From JAUVPB01 sp965223695 (GTDB lineage: Bacteria > Actinomycetota > Thermoleophilia > Gaiellales > Gaiellaceae), in contig CBDCXJ010000051.1 in assembly GCA_965223695.1 (NCBI GenBank), forward strand, positions 434,001 through 498,000: 64,000 nucleotides of DNA, in the 5' to 3' direction. A program made the position numbers and the translations under genes. Each line of letters opens with the position of its first letter. Position 1 is the first letter of the stretch. The notes beneath the pieces were generated by a model. That model did no database searches. It was not told where the DNA came from and saw only the letters and a list, made by a program, of their open reading frames with translations. This document shows positions 25,460-34,205 of this stretch, in pieces.

Positions 25460-26145
25460 ATGCGTGCCTTTCGCAGCTCCTTGAGCCTGAGGTCGAGGCG
25501 CTTTCCCGAGAGCTCGACCCAGTACAGCGCCGCTGCAAGCGCCAGCGTACCGGCCAGCGCGAGGCAGAAGACAAGGAACATCGTCCATGCCATCTGTGGC
25601 CCGTCGCGGGTGAATACCACCGGGTGGATGAAGTTCTCGGCGAGGCGTATCGCGAGGAAGCTGATCGGGATCAGGACGACCCCGAAGAGCGCGTAGACCG
25701 CCGACATCCTCGCCTGTCGAGGGCCGGGATCGACCGAGTACCGCAGCATGAAGTAGGCGCAGTAGAACAGGAACAGAATCAGGAACAGCACCAGCTGGCG
25801 CTCACCCCAAGACCACCAGACGCCCCACGAGATCCGCGCCCAGATCGCGCCCGTGGCGAGCACCAGCACTCCAAAGATCACGCCCATGTGAATCGCGGTG
25901 TAGCTCTCGAGGTCGTAGCGGTGGTCGTTCGTCCACAGGACCCGGAGCGCCTTCCATGCTCCCCAGGCGAAGCAGACGTAGGCGGTGAACGCGAGCGGAA
26001 CGTGGATGTAGAAAATCCGCTGGCTGAAGCCCTGGTCGGCGTCGTTTGGAACCCAGTAGAAGGCAAGCGCGATCGAGCCGATCAGCAGCACGAATGCAGC
26101 CACGGCGAGGGCGGGCCCGGGACTATTCCGTAACGACGTACTCAA
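25456..26145 (-). CDS. ccmC: Cytochrome c maturation protein CcmC (heme exporter)
   Basis: A 229-residue membrane protein with six hydrophobic helices. It presents heme on the outer face of the membrane in system I cytochrome c maturation. The tryptophan-rich heme-handling motif reads ISWGVWWSWGERQL, flanked by His residues in IFYIHVPLAF and ENFIHPVVF, as the family requires. The start is uncertain. TTG 26145 gives about 14 residues before the first helix and overlaps ccmB by 23 nt; upstream ATG codons lack a Shine-Dalgarno sequence. Confidence 0.85.
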   Translation of the reverse strand: MSTSLRNSPGPALAVAAFVLLIGSIALAFYWVPNDADQGFSQRIFYIHVPLAFTAYVCFAWGAWKALRVLWTNDHRYDLESYTAIHMGVIFGVLVLATGAIWARISWGVWWSWGERQLVLFLILFLFYCAYFMLRYSVDPGPRQARMSAVYALFGVVLIPISFLAIRLAENFIHPVVFTRDGPQMAWTMFLVFCLALAGTLALAAALYWVELSGKRLDLRLKELRKARI

Positions 26146-26794
26146 AGGCCGACCAGGAGATGATCGCAAAAACGGCGTCATAGAGGACGAGGAACCCGAA
26201 GAAGCGGATCGGCTCATCCGCGATACTCGCGCCGACCCCGCCGACGACGATGGGAATTGCGAGGGGGATCAGCAGGAGCGGTAGTAGGAGCTCGCGCGTT
26301 CGACTGGCCGCGGAGACCGCGGCCAGCACGGTTCCGACGGCCGCGATCCCGATGTTGGCGAGCAGCACCGCGCCGACGGTTCGGGCATCGATCGCGTGGA
26401 AGAAGAGCGCGAACGCGGGCAGGGCGATGAGCTCAGCGAGGAGCAGAAAGGCCATCACGGCCAGGGTCTTCGCGAGCCAGATTGCGCTCCGATCGCAGGG
26501 GGCCATGACGAGGGCGTCGATCAGGCGCTGCTCGCGCTCGGCCACGAAGGCGCGAGTGAGCCCGAGGATCGCCGTAAAGATGATCGCGACCCAGAGCAGA
26601 CCGAACGAGACGACGCGTTGCGTCTCGTCGCTCAGATCGGCTGGCACCGCAAAGTGGAAGACGACGAGGGCTCCGACCACGAACAGGAGCATCGCCGGTA
26701 CCGTCTCGCGAGCCCGGAGCTCGAGCAGTGCGTCCTTGCGGACAAGGACGCCGACGTCGCCGAAGTACTGGCGAAGCGCCGGAGCGCAGCTCAC
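26123..26794 (-). CDS. ccmB: Heme exporter permease CcmB
   Basis: A 223-residue ABC permease with about six hydrophobic helices and the family's opening KDALLELRARETVPAMLLFV. The middle segment LGLTRAFVAEREQRLIDALVMAPCDRSAIWLAK and the late LLLPLLLIPLAIPIVVGGV are also typical of CcmB. GTG 26794 overlaps the ccmA stop (GTGA) and gives normal family length. It works with CcmA as the ATP-driven part of the CcmABCD heme-handling complex. Confidence 0.9.
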   Translation of the reverse strand: MSCAPALRQYFGDVGVLVRKDALLELRARETVPAMLLFVVGALVVFHFAVPADLSDETQRVVSFGLLWVAIIFTAILGLTRAFVAEREQRLIDALVMAPCDRSAIWLAKTLAVMAFLLLAELIALPAFALFFHAIDARTVGAVLLANIGIAAVGTVLAAVSAASRTRELLLPLLLIPLAIPIVVGGVGASIADEPIRFFGFLVLYDAVFAIISWSAFEYVVTE

Positions 26795-27372
26795 AACGCG
26801 AGCCTCAGCGTCGCCAGGTGCTCGATCCGCTCGGGCAGGTGGGAGGAGACAACGAGCGTGCGCGAGCCGCACAGCTCGGCGATCTCGCCGTCGAGCAGCG
26901 AGGCACCTTCGGCGTCGAGGCCTGAGTACGGCTCGTCGAGAAGAACCAGGTCGGGCTCGTGAAGCAGTGCACGACAGAGCGCGAGCCGCTGCGCCATGCC
27001 CCGCGAGAAGCCCGCGACGCGCTCGTGGCGCGTTTCCCAGAGCCCGTAGCGCTCGAGCAGCATCCCGGCGCGCTCGCGCCGGTCGGTCACTCGGTAGAGA
27101 CGGCCGAAGAGGTCGAGGTTCTCGAGCGCTGTCAGCTCGGTGTAGACGAGCGGCTCATGGCCGACATAGCCGATCTGCTCGCGTCGAGCATCGACGGTGA
27201 GCTTGCCAGCTGTCGGCGCCAGCAGTCCCGCGAGGATGGAGAGGAGTGTTGACTTTCCCGATCCGTTTCCGCCCGTCACTAGCAAGAACGAACCGGACGG
27301 GACGTCGAGGTCGAGGTTGCGGAGAACGTCCCTCTCGCCGAAGCGCCGGCCGAGCTGGAGGGCCTGGATCAC
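26791..27372 (-). CDS. ccmA: Heme exporter ATP-binding protein CcmA
   Basis: A 193-residue ABC ATPase. Walker A is GGNGSGKST, the signature is degenerate (FSRGMAQRLALCRAL), Walker B is LVLLDEPYSGLD, and the switch His is in VVSSHLPERI. The GTG start 27372 overlaps the ubiA stop (GTGA). Upstream frame extension is a shadow. Position directly before ccmB and ccmC makes CcmA the best call over a generic ABC ATPase. Confidence 0.9.
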   Translation of the reverse strand: MIQALQLGRRFGERDVLRNLDLDVPSGSFLLVTGGNGSGKSTLLSILAGLLAPTAGKLTVDARREQIGYVGHEPLVYTELTALENLDLFGRLYRVTDRRERAGMLLERYGLWETRHERVAGFSRGMAQRLALCRALLHEPDLVLLDEPYSGLDAEGASLLDGEIAELCGSRTLVVSSHLPERIEHLATLRLAL

Positions 27373-28232
27373 CGGAGCGTTTCGACCAGGACGAACGCGA
27401 AGAACCCAAGTGCGACCGCCCCGTTCATCGCGAAGAACGCCGCGTCGAGGCGTCGCCAATCGCCTGGCGAGACGAGCGTGTGCTCCCGCAGGAGTAGGAC
27501 GCCAACGAGGGCAGCTCCGAGCCAATAGAAGAGGCCCGTGGCAAGCACGAGCCCGGCTGCGACCAGCAGGGCGAGCGTTGCGACATGTGAGAGACGCGCG
27601 ACGGTGAATGCAGCCCGCACGCCAAAGCGTGCAGGGACCGAGTGGAGGCCTTGTGCGCGGTCGATCTCGAGGTCGAAGAGGCCATAGAGCACGTCGAAAC
27701 CGGCCACCCAGGTGGCGACGGCGGCCGCAAGCAGCCACGCCTCGAGCGGCAGCTCGTTGGTCAGCGCCACCCAGGCGGCGAGGGGAGCGAGGCCGATCGT
27801 CGCGCCGAGCCAGGCATGGCAGAGCCAGGTCACGCGCTTGAGGTACGGGTAGGCGACGAACATCACGACCGGTATCGGCCAGAGCCAGCGCACGAGAGGT
27901 GCGAGCTGCGAGACGGCAACGAGAAAGATCGCCAGCGACGCGAGACAGAAGACGATCACGCTGGCACGGCCGAGCAGCCCCTGAGGAAGCTCGCGGCTTG
28001 CGGTCCGCGGGTTCCGGGCGTCGATGTCGGCGTCGATCAGGCGGTTGAGCGCCATCGCGAGACTCCGCGCCGCGACCATCGCAACGCTCAGCCACAGGAA
28101 TCCGCGGGCGTTCGGCACGCCGTCTGCGGCGAGAAACGCACCGACGTAGGCGAACGGCAGGGCGAAGACGGTGTGCTCCAGCTTGACGAGCGTCGCGAAT
28201 CGCCGCGGATAGCGAAGTGCCGCGGTGCTCAG
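27369..28232 (-). CDS. ubiA: UbiA-family prenyltransferase (probably menaquinone synthesis), predicted CTG start
   Basis: A 287-residue membrane prenyltransferase. The two Asp-rich motifs are NRLIDADIDARNPRT and DVLYGLFDLEIDRAQG, with about eight helices between and after. The family N-terminus (FATLVKLEHTVFALPFAYVGAFLAA) lies upstream of the first ordinary start (GTG 28118). It can be reached in frame only from CTG 28232, which overlaps the moaC stop as CTGA. With CTG the length is normal for UbiA. The aromatic substrate is unknown; 4-hydroxybenzoate-like or futalosine-pathway (MqnP) substrates are both possible. Confidence 0.85.
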   Translation of the reverse strand: MSTAALRYPRRFATLVKLEHTVFALPFAYVGAFLAADGVPNARGFLWLSVAMVAARSLAMALNRLIDADIDARNPRTASRELPQGLLGRASVIVFCLASLAIFLVAVSQLAPLVRWLWPIPVVMFVAYPYLKRVTWLCHAWLGATIGLAPLAAWVALTNELPLEAWLLAAAVATWVAGFDVLYGLFDLEIDRAQGLHSVPARFGVRAAFTVARLSHVATLALLVAAGLVLATGLFYWLGAALVGVLLLREHTLVSPGDWRRLDAAFFAMNGAVALGFFAFVLVETLR

Positions 28233-28684
28233 AGCGGCTCTTTCGTCTTCTCGAGCAGGGTGATCTCGCCGATCGTCATTCCCTTGTCGATCGCCTTGGC
28301 CATGTCGTACACGGTGAGCGCGGCGGCGGCAACAGCGGTCAGCGCTTCCATCTCAACGCCCGTCTGGGCCGTTGTCTCGGCCGTCGCGACGATCCGAACG
28401 GCGTTCGCTTCGACCGAGACCTCAACGTCGACTCGCGAGAGCGGCAGCGGGTGACAAAGCGGGATCAACTCGGCGGTGCGCTTCGCCGCCTGGATGCCCG
28501 CGAGCTGCGCGGTCACGAGCACGTCTCCCTTCGGGAGCGCATGTAGCGTCGCGGCGGTTTTTGCGTCCATGCTGACCGAGCCGCCGGCGACGGCGCGCCT
28601 TCGAGAGATCGGCTTCGCCCCGACGTCGACCATCCTGACGCGTCCTGACCCGTCAGCGTGGCTGAGGTTGGACGAGGCGGTCAC
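28229..28684 (-). CDS. moaC: Cyclic pyranopterin monophosphate synthase
   Basis: A 151-residue enzyme of molybdenum cofactor synthesis that makes cyclic pyranopterin monophosphate with MoaA. Conserved parts are RMVDVGAKPISRRRAVAGG, the segment LIPLCHPLPLSRVDV, TAETTAQTGVEMEALTAV and MAKAIDKGMTIGEITLLEKTKE. The GTG start shares one base with the otsA stop (TAGTG). No moaA is in the window; moeA lies 8 kb away on the same strand. Confidence 0.96.
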   Translation of the reverse strand: MTASSNLSHADGSGRVRMVDVGAKPISRRRAVAGGSVSMDAKTAATLHALPKGDVLVTAQLAGIQAAKRTAELIPLCHPLPLSRVDVEVSVEANAVRIVATAETTAQTGVEMEALTAVAAAALTVYDMAKAIDKGMTIGEITLLEKTKEPL

Positions 28685-30138
28685 TACCGCGCGATTCTAC
28701 GCCCGTCGGCCTCGACGATCTCAGCGAGGTCGTCGAGCAAGAGATCGCTCCAGGCGTCGACCGGACTCGCCTCGATCGCTGCGCGAAGGGCCTCCGCGCG
28801 GCGGACGCGCTCGTCGCGACCCATCGTCAACGCCTCGTGGAGCGCACGAGCCTGCTGGTCGACGTCGAACGGGCTAACAGTCGTGACGTGGGCGGCGAGC
28901 TCCGCATGAGCACCTGCGTTGTCTGATAAGACAACAACGCCCGCGCGCTCGTTGAGCAGTGGTCCTTCCTTGGCCACGAGGTTCATTCCGTCGAAGAGCG
29001 GGTTCACGAAGAGAACGTCGTACGTCTGGTACGCGGCCAACGCCCGCGCATAGTTGTCGTCGACGTCGAGGTGGACGGGCGCCCACGAGTCAAACGCGAA
29101 CCGCGTGTTGATGCGACCTGCGGCCGCGGCGATCGCCTCGCTGTAGGCCGCGTAGGCCGGCATGTTCTGGCGTGAGGGGTTGAGCAGCGCGAGCATCCGC
29201 ACCCGCCCGCGGTGCTCATCGTGGCGCTCGAGCAACAGCTCGAAGGCCTCGAAGCCGCGAACGATGTTCTTCGAGGGATCGGTGCGATCAACGCGGACGA
29301 TGAGCTGCTCGCTCTCGTCGTTGCGCAATGCCGTTCGCTCACGCGCGACCGCACCGTCGGAGGCGGCCTCGCGCAGCTCGCGCGGGCTGACCGAGATGGG
29401 CCGCGCCGTCAGCCGCACGGTGCGATCGGCCGTGCGAGCAACGCCCGCCTCGGGCAGCAAGGCAACGCCGAGGGCCTCGCAGCAGGCCCCGAAGTTGTCG
29501 CGCCAGCGCTGCGTGTGGAATCCGATCAGATCGCAGGCGAGGAGTCCTTCGAGAATCTGGCGGGCGATCGCCGCCGGCAAGATGCCAAACGCGTCGGGTG
29601 GCGGCCAGGGAATATGGACGAACAGGGCGAGCGCCGCGTTCGGCACCCGGCGTCGCACGACCTTCGGCGCAAGGTAGAGGTGGTAGTCGTGCACGATGAC
29701 GGGGGCTTCGGCCCGCCCCGCGAGCTCCTCGACCATGGCGGTGGCGAACGCCTCATTGACGACGGCGTATCCGTCGTCCCAGGCTGAGAGAAACCGCGCT
29801 CCGAAGCTGGGCTCGTACGGCAGGTTCCATAGCTGGTGCTGCGTGGACCAGAGCGCGGTGGAGATCTCGTTGTAGAAGCCGGCGTAGGCGCGGGGTTCGT
29901 GCGAGAGCAAGCGAACGTATGCCGCCCCGTCGCTGAGCTCCTCGCTCCGACCCGTGGGGTGTGCGCGGGCGATCTCTCGGTCGGCGTCCGACAGCGCGCT
30001 CGCGATCCATCTGAGCTCGCCTGCGCCGATCAGGCCTCGCAGGGCGCTGACGAGGCCGCCGGCGCCACGTCGCGCCTCGACGACGCCCGCGGCACTGCGC
30101 TCATATGTGACCGGCCCCCTGTTGGCGGCGACGATCAC
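28684..30138 (-). CDS. otsA: Trehalose-6-phosphate synthase-type glycosyltransferase (GT20)
   Basis: A 484-residue GT20 enzyme. Expected motifs occur in slightly altered form: ANRGP at the N-terminus, VHDYHLYL, FVHIPWPPPD, IGFHTQRW, VDRTDPSKNI with the donor-binding Arg/Lys, and NPLFDGMNLVAKEG. The probable reaction is transfer of glucose from a nucleotide sugar to glucose 6-phosphate. The departures from E. coli OtsA leave room for another phosphorylated acceptor. No trehalose-6-phosphate phosphatase is in the window. It lies 28 nt after treT. Confidence 0.85.
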   Translation of the reverse strand: MIVAANRGPVTYERSAAGVVEARRGAGGLVSALRGLIGAGELRWIASALSDADREIARAHPTGRSEELSDGAAYVRLLSHEPRAYAGFYNEISTALWSTQHQLWNLPYEPSFGARFLSAWDDGYAVVNEAFATAMVEELAGRAEAPVIVHDYHLYLAPKVVRRRVPNAALALFVHIPWPPPDAFGILPAAIARQILEGLLACDLIGFHTQRWRDNFGACCEALGVALLPEAGVARTADRTVRLTARPISVSPRELREAASDGAVARERTALRNDESEQLIVRVDRTDPSKNIVRGFEAFELLLERHDEHRGRVRMLALLNPSRQNMPAYAAYSEAIAAAAGRINTRFAFDSWAPVHLDVDDNYARALAAYQTYDVLFVNPLFDGMNLVAKEGPLLNERAGVVVLSDNAGAHAELAAHVTTVSPFDVDQQARALHEALTMGRDERVRRAEALRAAIEASPVDAWSDLLLDDLAEIVEADGRRIAR

Positions 30139-30166
30139 AGCTCAGATGGTTGCCGCGGCTGTCGAC

Positions 30167-31426
30167 TCAGTCACGGGCCGCCACCGTATCCCCCTGCTCG
30201 AGTCGGGCGAACAGGCTGACCCAGTCACGCAGCAGCCGTGGCATCAGGAAGCGTCGGCGCACGTGCTCCTTGCCTTCGAGTGCCATCGCGCAAGCCGCGT
30301 CGGGGTCGGCGAAGACTTCGATACAAGCTGACGCGCACTCTTCTGGCGAGCTCACGAGGTGGCCGGTCTCGCCGTCGGCGATCTGGTCGACGATGCCGCC
30401 GACCCGGCCGGCGACGGTCGGCCTGCCCTTCCAGAGGGCTTCGGTCACGGTCAGGCCGAAGCCTTCGCGGATCGACTTCTGGACGACGACGTCCGAGGCA
30501 ACCTGGAAGGCGTTGACCTCAACGGCGCCGACGTTGTTGAGATTCGAGAGGATGTGGATGTCCTCGTCCTCGCCGGCGTAAGCCACGGTCTCGTTGTAGA
30601 ACTCCCACCCTTCGGGGTCGTCGTGGGCCATGGATCCGACAAGGGCCAGTTGAAGGCCGGGAACCTCGTCCCGCACGACCCGAAACGCATCGATCACGCC
30701 GACGGGGTCCTTCCAGGGATCGAAGCGCGAGATCTGCGTCATCAGCGGCCGGCCCGTGTCGATTCCGAATCCGTCGAGGATGTAGGCGGCATCCTCGGCC
30801 GACAGCGACATGTTCTTCGGGGCCAGCGGGTCGATCGCCGGCGGCCAGACGACGACGTCCGGCAGGGCAGCGCCTGCGGGAACGTACGCACGCCGGTGGA
30901 AGATTGCTGCCGAGTACTCGGAGATGTTCGGCAGCAGGAACGCGAGAACGTCGGCGTTTGGCGTGGAGATGTCGATGTGACACCGCCAGATCCAGTGCCG
31001 CCCGGCATGCGGCACGAGGCGAGCGAGCGCTGCCGGCTGTGGGTCGTGGATGACCACGAAGTCGTACTCGCTGTCGAGCTGCTCGGCGTTGAGCACGTTG
31101 AAGCGCTCGAAGGTTGCGTGGTCTGCCTCCGATAGGCCCTTCTCAGCACCCTGAAGGGCGTTGTGGATGGCTTTCGTGACGTCGAAGAACTCAGGTTCGC
31201 CGTGCATGACGCGCCATTCGACGTCAAGGCCGACATCGCGCATCAGCGGAATCAGGGCGTACATGATCTCGGCGACGCCTCCACCGAACGCAGTCGAGGA
31301 GAGGTGCAGGACGCGTGCGCCGTCCAGGGGCTCTGCGAGTCGGCGGATCTCATCTGCGAGCCCACGCTCGACGATTGACGCGTAGTCGGCAAGTGACTTG
31401 GGGCCAACGTGAATGGCCTGGAGCAT
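30167..31426 (-). CDS. treT: TreT-like trehalose synthase (GT4 glycosyltransferase)
   Basis: A 419-residue GT-B glycosyltransferase resembling the trehalose-forming TreT group, which joins a nucleotide-activated glucose to free glucose. Evidence includes TAFGGGVAEIMYALIPLMRDVG, the WRVMHGEPEFFDVTKAIHNALQG segment, VIHDPQPAAL, SRFDPWKDPVGVI and the C-terminal SIREGFGLTVTEALWKGRPTV. ATG 31426 was chosen over a longer frame that would overlap htrA and lacks homology. It sits upstream of otsA, so two trehalose-type routes share one transcript. Confidence 0.83.
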   Translation of the reverse strand: MLQAIHVGPKSLADYASIVERGLADEIRRLAEPLDGARVLHLSSTAFGGGVAEIMYALIPLMRDVGLDVEWRVMHGEPEFFDVTKAIHNALQGAEKGLSEADHATFERFNVLNAEQLDSEYDFVVIHDPQPAALARLVPHAGRHWIWRCHIDISTPNADVLAFLLPNISEYSAAIFHRRAYVPAGAALPDVVVWPPAIDPLAPKNMSLSAEDAAYILDGFGIDTGRPLMTQISRFDPWKDPVGVIDAFRVVRDEVPGLQLALVGSMAHDDPEGWEFYNETVAYAGEDEDIHILSNLNNVGAVEVNAFQVASDVVVQKSIREGFGLTVTEALWKGRPTVAGRVGGIVDQIADGETGHLVSSPEECASACIEVFADPDAACAMALEGKEHVRRRFLMPRLLRDWVSLFARLEQGDTVAARD

Positions 31427-31503
31427 GGCGGCGAGGATAGCGAGGTGGCCCGCCGGCGCTGAGGCCTGTCCGCGCCGGCCCTCGCGGCCCGGCGCCTGTG
31501 TGA

Positions 31504-32730
31504 TCAGCAGAGCCCGGGTGCGCTTGCCGGCCGCTCGCCGATCGTCAGCTCGAGGGCGATGTTCTCTCCGCCCCGCCACACGTCGAGCGTGACCGCCTCG
31601 CCGGGCCGGCGCTGCGAGAGCTCGCGGATCAGCGCATCGGCCGACGGTGTCTCAGCCTCGCCGATGGCGACCACCACGTCGCTTCCAACCGTGTAGCGGA
31701 TCCCGTCGACGAGCTCCTCGCCAGTGCCTTCCTGCAGGCCCGCGGCCTCTGCTGGAGTTCCCGTGAACACCGCGGTAATCAGCGCGCCCCGCTCGACGCT
31801 ATAGCCGAGACTCGCCGCAACACCGGGCCCGAGCGTGGCCGTGCACGTGCCGATCCACGGATAGGAGACTGCCCCTGACTCGACGATCTGCTGCATCGAG
31901 CGGAGGGCTGCGTCGATCGGAACCGCGAAGCCAACGCCCTCGGCGCTGCCGCTCTCGCTGCGGATCTGCGCGTTGATCCCGATCACGTCGCCCTGCGCGT
32001 TGAAGAGGGGGCCGCCCGAGTTACCGCGGTTGATCGGTGCGTCGATCTGGATCGCGTCGACGAGGTCGTAGTCGCTCGTCAACGAGGCAACGGAGCGGCC
32101 CGTGGCCGAGACGACCCCGACCGAAAGCGAGCCTGATTGGCCAAACGGGCTTCCGATCGCGGCCACGCTCTCGCCGACCTGCACATCACCCGAGATCCCG
32201 AGCGGCAGGGGCTGGAAGACGTCCTGCGGACCATCGACCGCGAGGACGCCGACGTCGGTGAAGACGTCCCATCCGACAACCTCGGCCGGGAGCCGCTCCC
32301 CGTTGGAGAGCTCGACGAACACATCCTCGGCGGGCGTGACAGCAGCGGGGTCCAGGCTGAGGCCGGCCGTGGTGATCACGTGTGCGTTCGTCAGGACGTA
32401 GCCCTCGTCGCTGACCACGAATCCAGAGCCCTGAGCCACGCCCTGCGGTTCGTCCGAGCCCTCGAAAGAGGCGTGAATGGTCACGACGCCGGGCGAGCGC
32501 TCGGCGTAGAGCGCCACCGGGTCGAAGTCGCCTGAGCGCGCGACAGCACCGCTTACGGTGCCACCTTCCGGGCTCTGCACCGCGATCGGTATGACACGGC
32601 GAGGCCCGTCGAACCAGTCGAACTGTGCGGCGAGGGCCAATGCAACTCCGGCGCCTAAGCCCGCAGCCAGAAATCCAGCAAGAACGACATATGCGACACG
32701 GATGTGCGTTTTCACGTGAAAACGCCTCAT
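31504..32730 (-). CDS. HtrA/DegP-family membrane-anchored serine protease
   Basis: A 408-residue envelope protease. An N-terminal membrane helix (about residues 11-36) anchors it. The trypsin-like domain carries His117 (NAHV), Asp159 (FTDVGVL) and Ser238 (GNSGGPL). A C-terminal PDZ domain (about 300-400) ends with GERPASAPGLC. It is coupled to the upstream histidine kinase (ATGA overlap), suggesting control by that two-component pair. Its codons 3-8 contain one of two parS-like palindromes. Confidence 0.93.
   Translation of the reverse strand: MRRFHVKTHIRVAYVVLAGFLAAGLGAGVALALAAQFDWFDGPRRVIPIAVQSPEGGTVSGAVARSGDFDPVALYAERSPGVVTIHASFEGSDEPQGVAQGSGFVVSDEGYVLTNAHVITTAGLSLDPAAVTPAEDVFVELSNGERLPAEVVGWDVFTDVGVLAVDGPQDVFQPLPLGISGDVQVGESVAAIGSPFGQSGSLSVGVVSATGRSVASLTSDYDLVDAIQIDAPINRGNSGGPLFNAQGDVIGINAQIRSESGSAEGVGFAVPIDAALRSMQQIVESGAVSYPWIGTCTATLGPGVAASLGYSVERGALITAVFTGTPAEAAGLQEGTGEELVDGIRYTVGSDVVVAIGEAETPSADALIRELSQRRPGEAVTLDVWRGGENIALELTIGERPASAPGLC
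32707..32724. other. parS-like palindrome, copy 1
   Basis: CGTTTTCACGTGAAAACG is a perfect 18-bp palindrome whose central TTTCACGTGAAA equals the core of the bacterial parS consensus. It lies inside the first codons of htrA. An identical copy starts 49 bp away. parA and parB lie 12-14 kb to the right. ParB binding is an inference from sequence. Confidence 0.65.
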
Positions 32731-34205
32731 CGCATGCCGAGCGCGGGTACCCGCTCGTTTTCACGTGAAAACGACTCATCGCTGGCGACAGCCAGGCGTA
32801 GAGCGAACACCGTCCAGCCATCGATCTTCTTCAACTCGAGCGAGCCGCCCATGAGCAGGGCCACTTCGCGGGCGATCGCGAGGCCTAGCCCGCTTCCGTG
32901 CGCAGCCGGTCCGCGGGCGCGGTAGAAGCGCTCGAACACGCGATCCGCCTCTGCCGGGTCGACACCCGGGCCATCGTCGCGGACTTGCAGCAGCTGCGCT
33001 TCACCGTCGATCGACCGTGCACTCACCTCGATCCGCGTCGAAACCGGCGTGTGCCGCAGCGCGTTCTCAACAAGCGAGCGCCCGATGCGCAGGATGCGAT
33101 CCTCGTCACCGAGAGCCGCGATCGCATCCAAGTCACCGATGACCAGCTCATGCTCGGCGGCGAGGGCTGCCGGGCCGAATTCCGCGACGAGCGTCTCAGC
33201 GACGCCGGGCAGTGAGACGGGTTCGCGCTCCATCACCAATTCGCCTGCATCGATCCTCGAGAGGTCGAGCAGGTCGCCGGTAAGCCGCGTCAGGCGCTGG
33301 ACCTGCCCGGCCATCTGATCGACGAACTCACCGCGGGTGTCGCTGTCCAACTCCTCCTCGGACATGAGCTCGAGGAACCCCCCCAGAGCAAACAGCGGTG
33401 TTTTTAGCTCGTGCGAGGCGTTGGCGACGAACTCGCGTCGTGCACGGTCGAGCCCCTCGAGCCGCGAGCGCATGTTTTCGAACGCCTCCGCGAGCTGGCC
33501 GATCTCGTCCCGACCTTCGACGCGCACCGGCTGCGAGAGGTCCCCGGCCGCGATGCGCTCGGCAGCTGCTTCGAGCCGGCGAATCCGTCGGACGTAGCGC
33601 AGGGCACCCAGCGAACCTGCAAGAAGCGCGCCTCCGAAGCCTATGCCGCCAGCGATCAAGACGCTCCGACGGATGGGCGCTGCGCCTGCGCTCAGGTTGT
33701 CGAGCGGCGCCGAAAGGAGCAGGACGAGGCCTGTGTTGACAGGTAGAACGGTCGCAACCTCGGCAAAGGTCTCGCCCTCACGCTCGACCCGCCCGCTTAC
33801 GAGTCGGCGCGTCTCTGCGGCCCGTATCGCGAGGGGGTCACGGGCGAGGGCGCGAGAGTCGACCGGGTTCGTGTCATCCGCCACAAGCAGAACGGCTCGC
33901 GGCTGGCGCTCGCTGTTTAGGCGGGACAGCAACGTGGCGCGCCCCCCGATGCGCTGCGCGACCCCTTGCATCCGCCGCCCGCGCTCGGCGGGGTCCAGGA
34001 TCACGACCGTGCCGCGGATCGCGGTGTCGAGCTCGAACGCCAGCCCCACCGCGGCCTCCCGCAGCTCTCTCACCTTCGCGTCGGCGAGCCGTGACTCGAT
34101 TCGCGGCACCACCCAGAGGTAGACGACACCGAGCGCCACAACAAGCGCAGCGAAGATGACAACCGTGAGCTTGACACCTAGCGGGAGATAGGTCAGGCGA
34201 CGCAC
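32727..34205 (-). CDS. Sensor histidine kinase (HAMP, HisKA, HATPase)
   Basis: A 492-residue membrane kinase. The first helix (LGVKLTVVIFAALVVALGVVYLWVV) is followed by an extracytoplasmic sensor region of about 130 residues and a second helix (SVLIAGGIGFGGALLAGSLGAL). A HAMP linker follows, then the H-box NASHELKTPLFALGG, N-box LVENALRHTP, G1 DDGPGV and G2 GSGLGLAIA. GTG 34205 was chosen because helix 1 then lies near the N-terminus and GGGAG precedes it; a longer basic N-terminus from GTG 34355 is possible. The stop overlaps htrA (ATGA). Confidence 0.88.
   Translation of the reverse strand: MRRLTYLPLGVKLTVVIFAALVVALGVVYLWVVPRIESRLADAKVRELREAAVGLAFELDTAIRGTVVILDPAERGRRMQGVAQRIGGRATLLSRLNSERQPRAVLLVADDTNPVDSRALARDPLAIRAAETRRLVSGRVEREGETFAEVATVLPVNTGLVLLLSAPLDNLSAGAAPIRRSVLIAGGIGFGGALLAGSLGALRYVRRIRRLEAAAERIAAGDLSQPVRVEGRDEIGQLAEAFENMRSRLEGLDRARREFVANASHELKTPLFALGGFLELMSEEELDSDTRGEFVDQMAGQVQRLTRLTGDLLDLSRIDAGELVMEREPVSLPGVAETLVAEFGPAALAAEHELVIGDLDAIAALGDEDRILRIGRSLVENALRHTPVSTRIEVSARSIDGEAQLLQVRDDGPGVDPAEADRVFERFYRARGPAAHGSGLGLAIAREVALLMGGSLELKKIDGWTVFALRLAVASDESFSRENERVPALGMR
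32756..32773. other. parS-like palindrome, copy 2
   Basis: This is an exact copy of the 18-bp palindrome at 32707-32724, inside the last codons of the histidine kinase gene (encoding SFSREN). Because the two copies are read in different coding frames, their identity is unlikely to reflect protein constraint. Confidence 0.65.
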
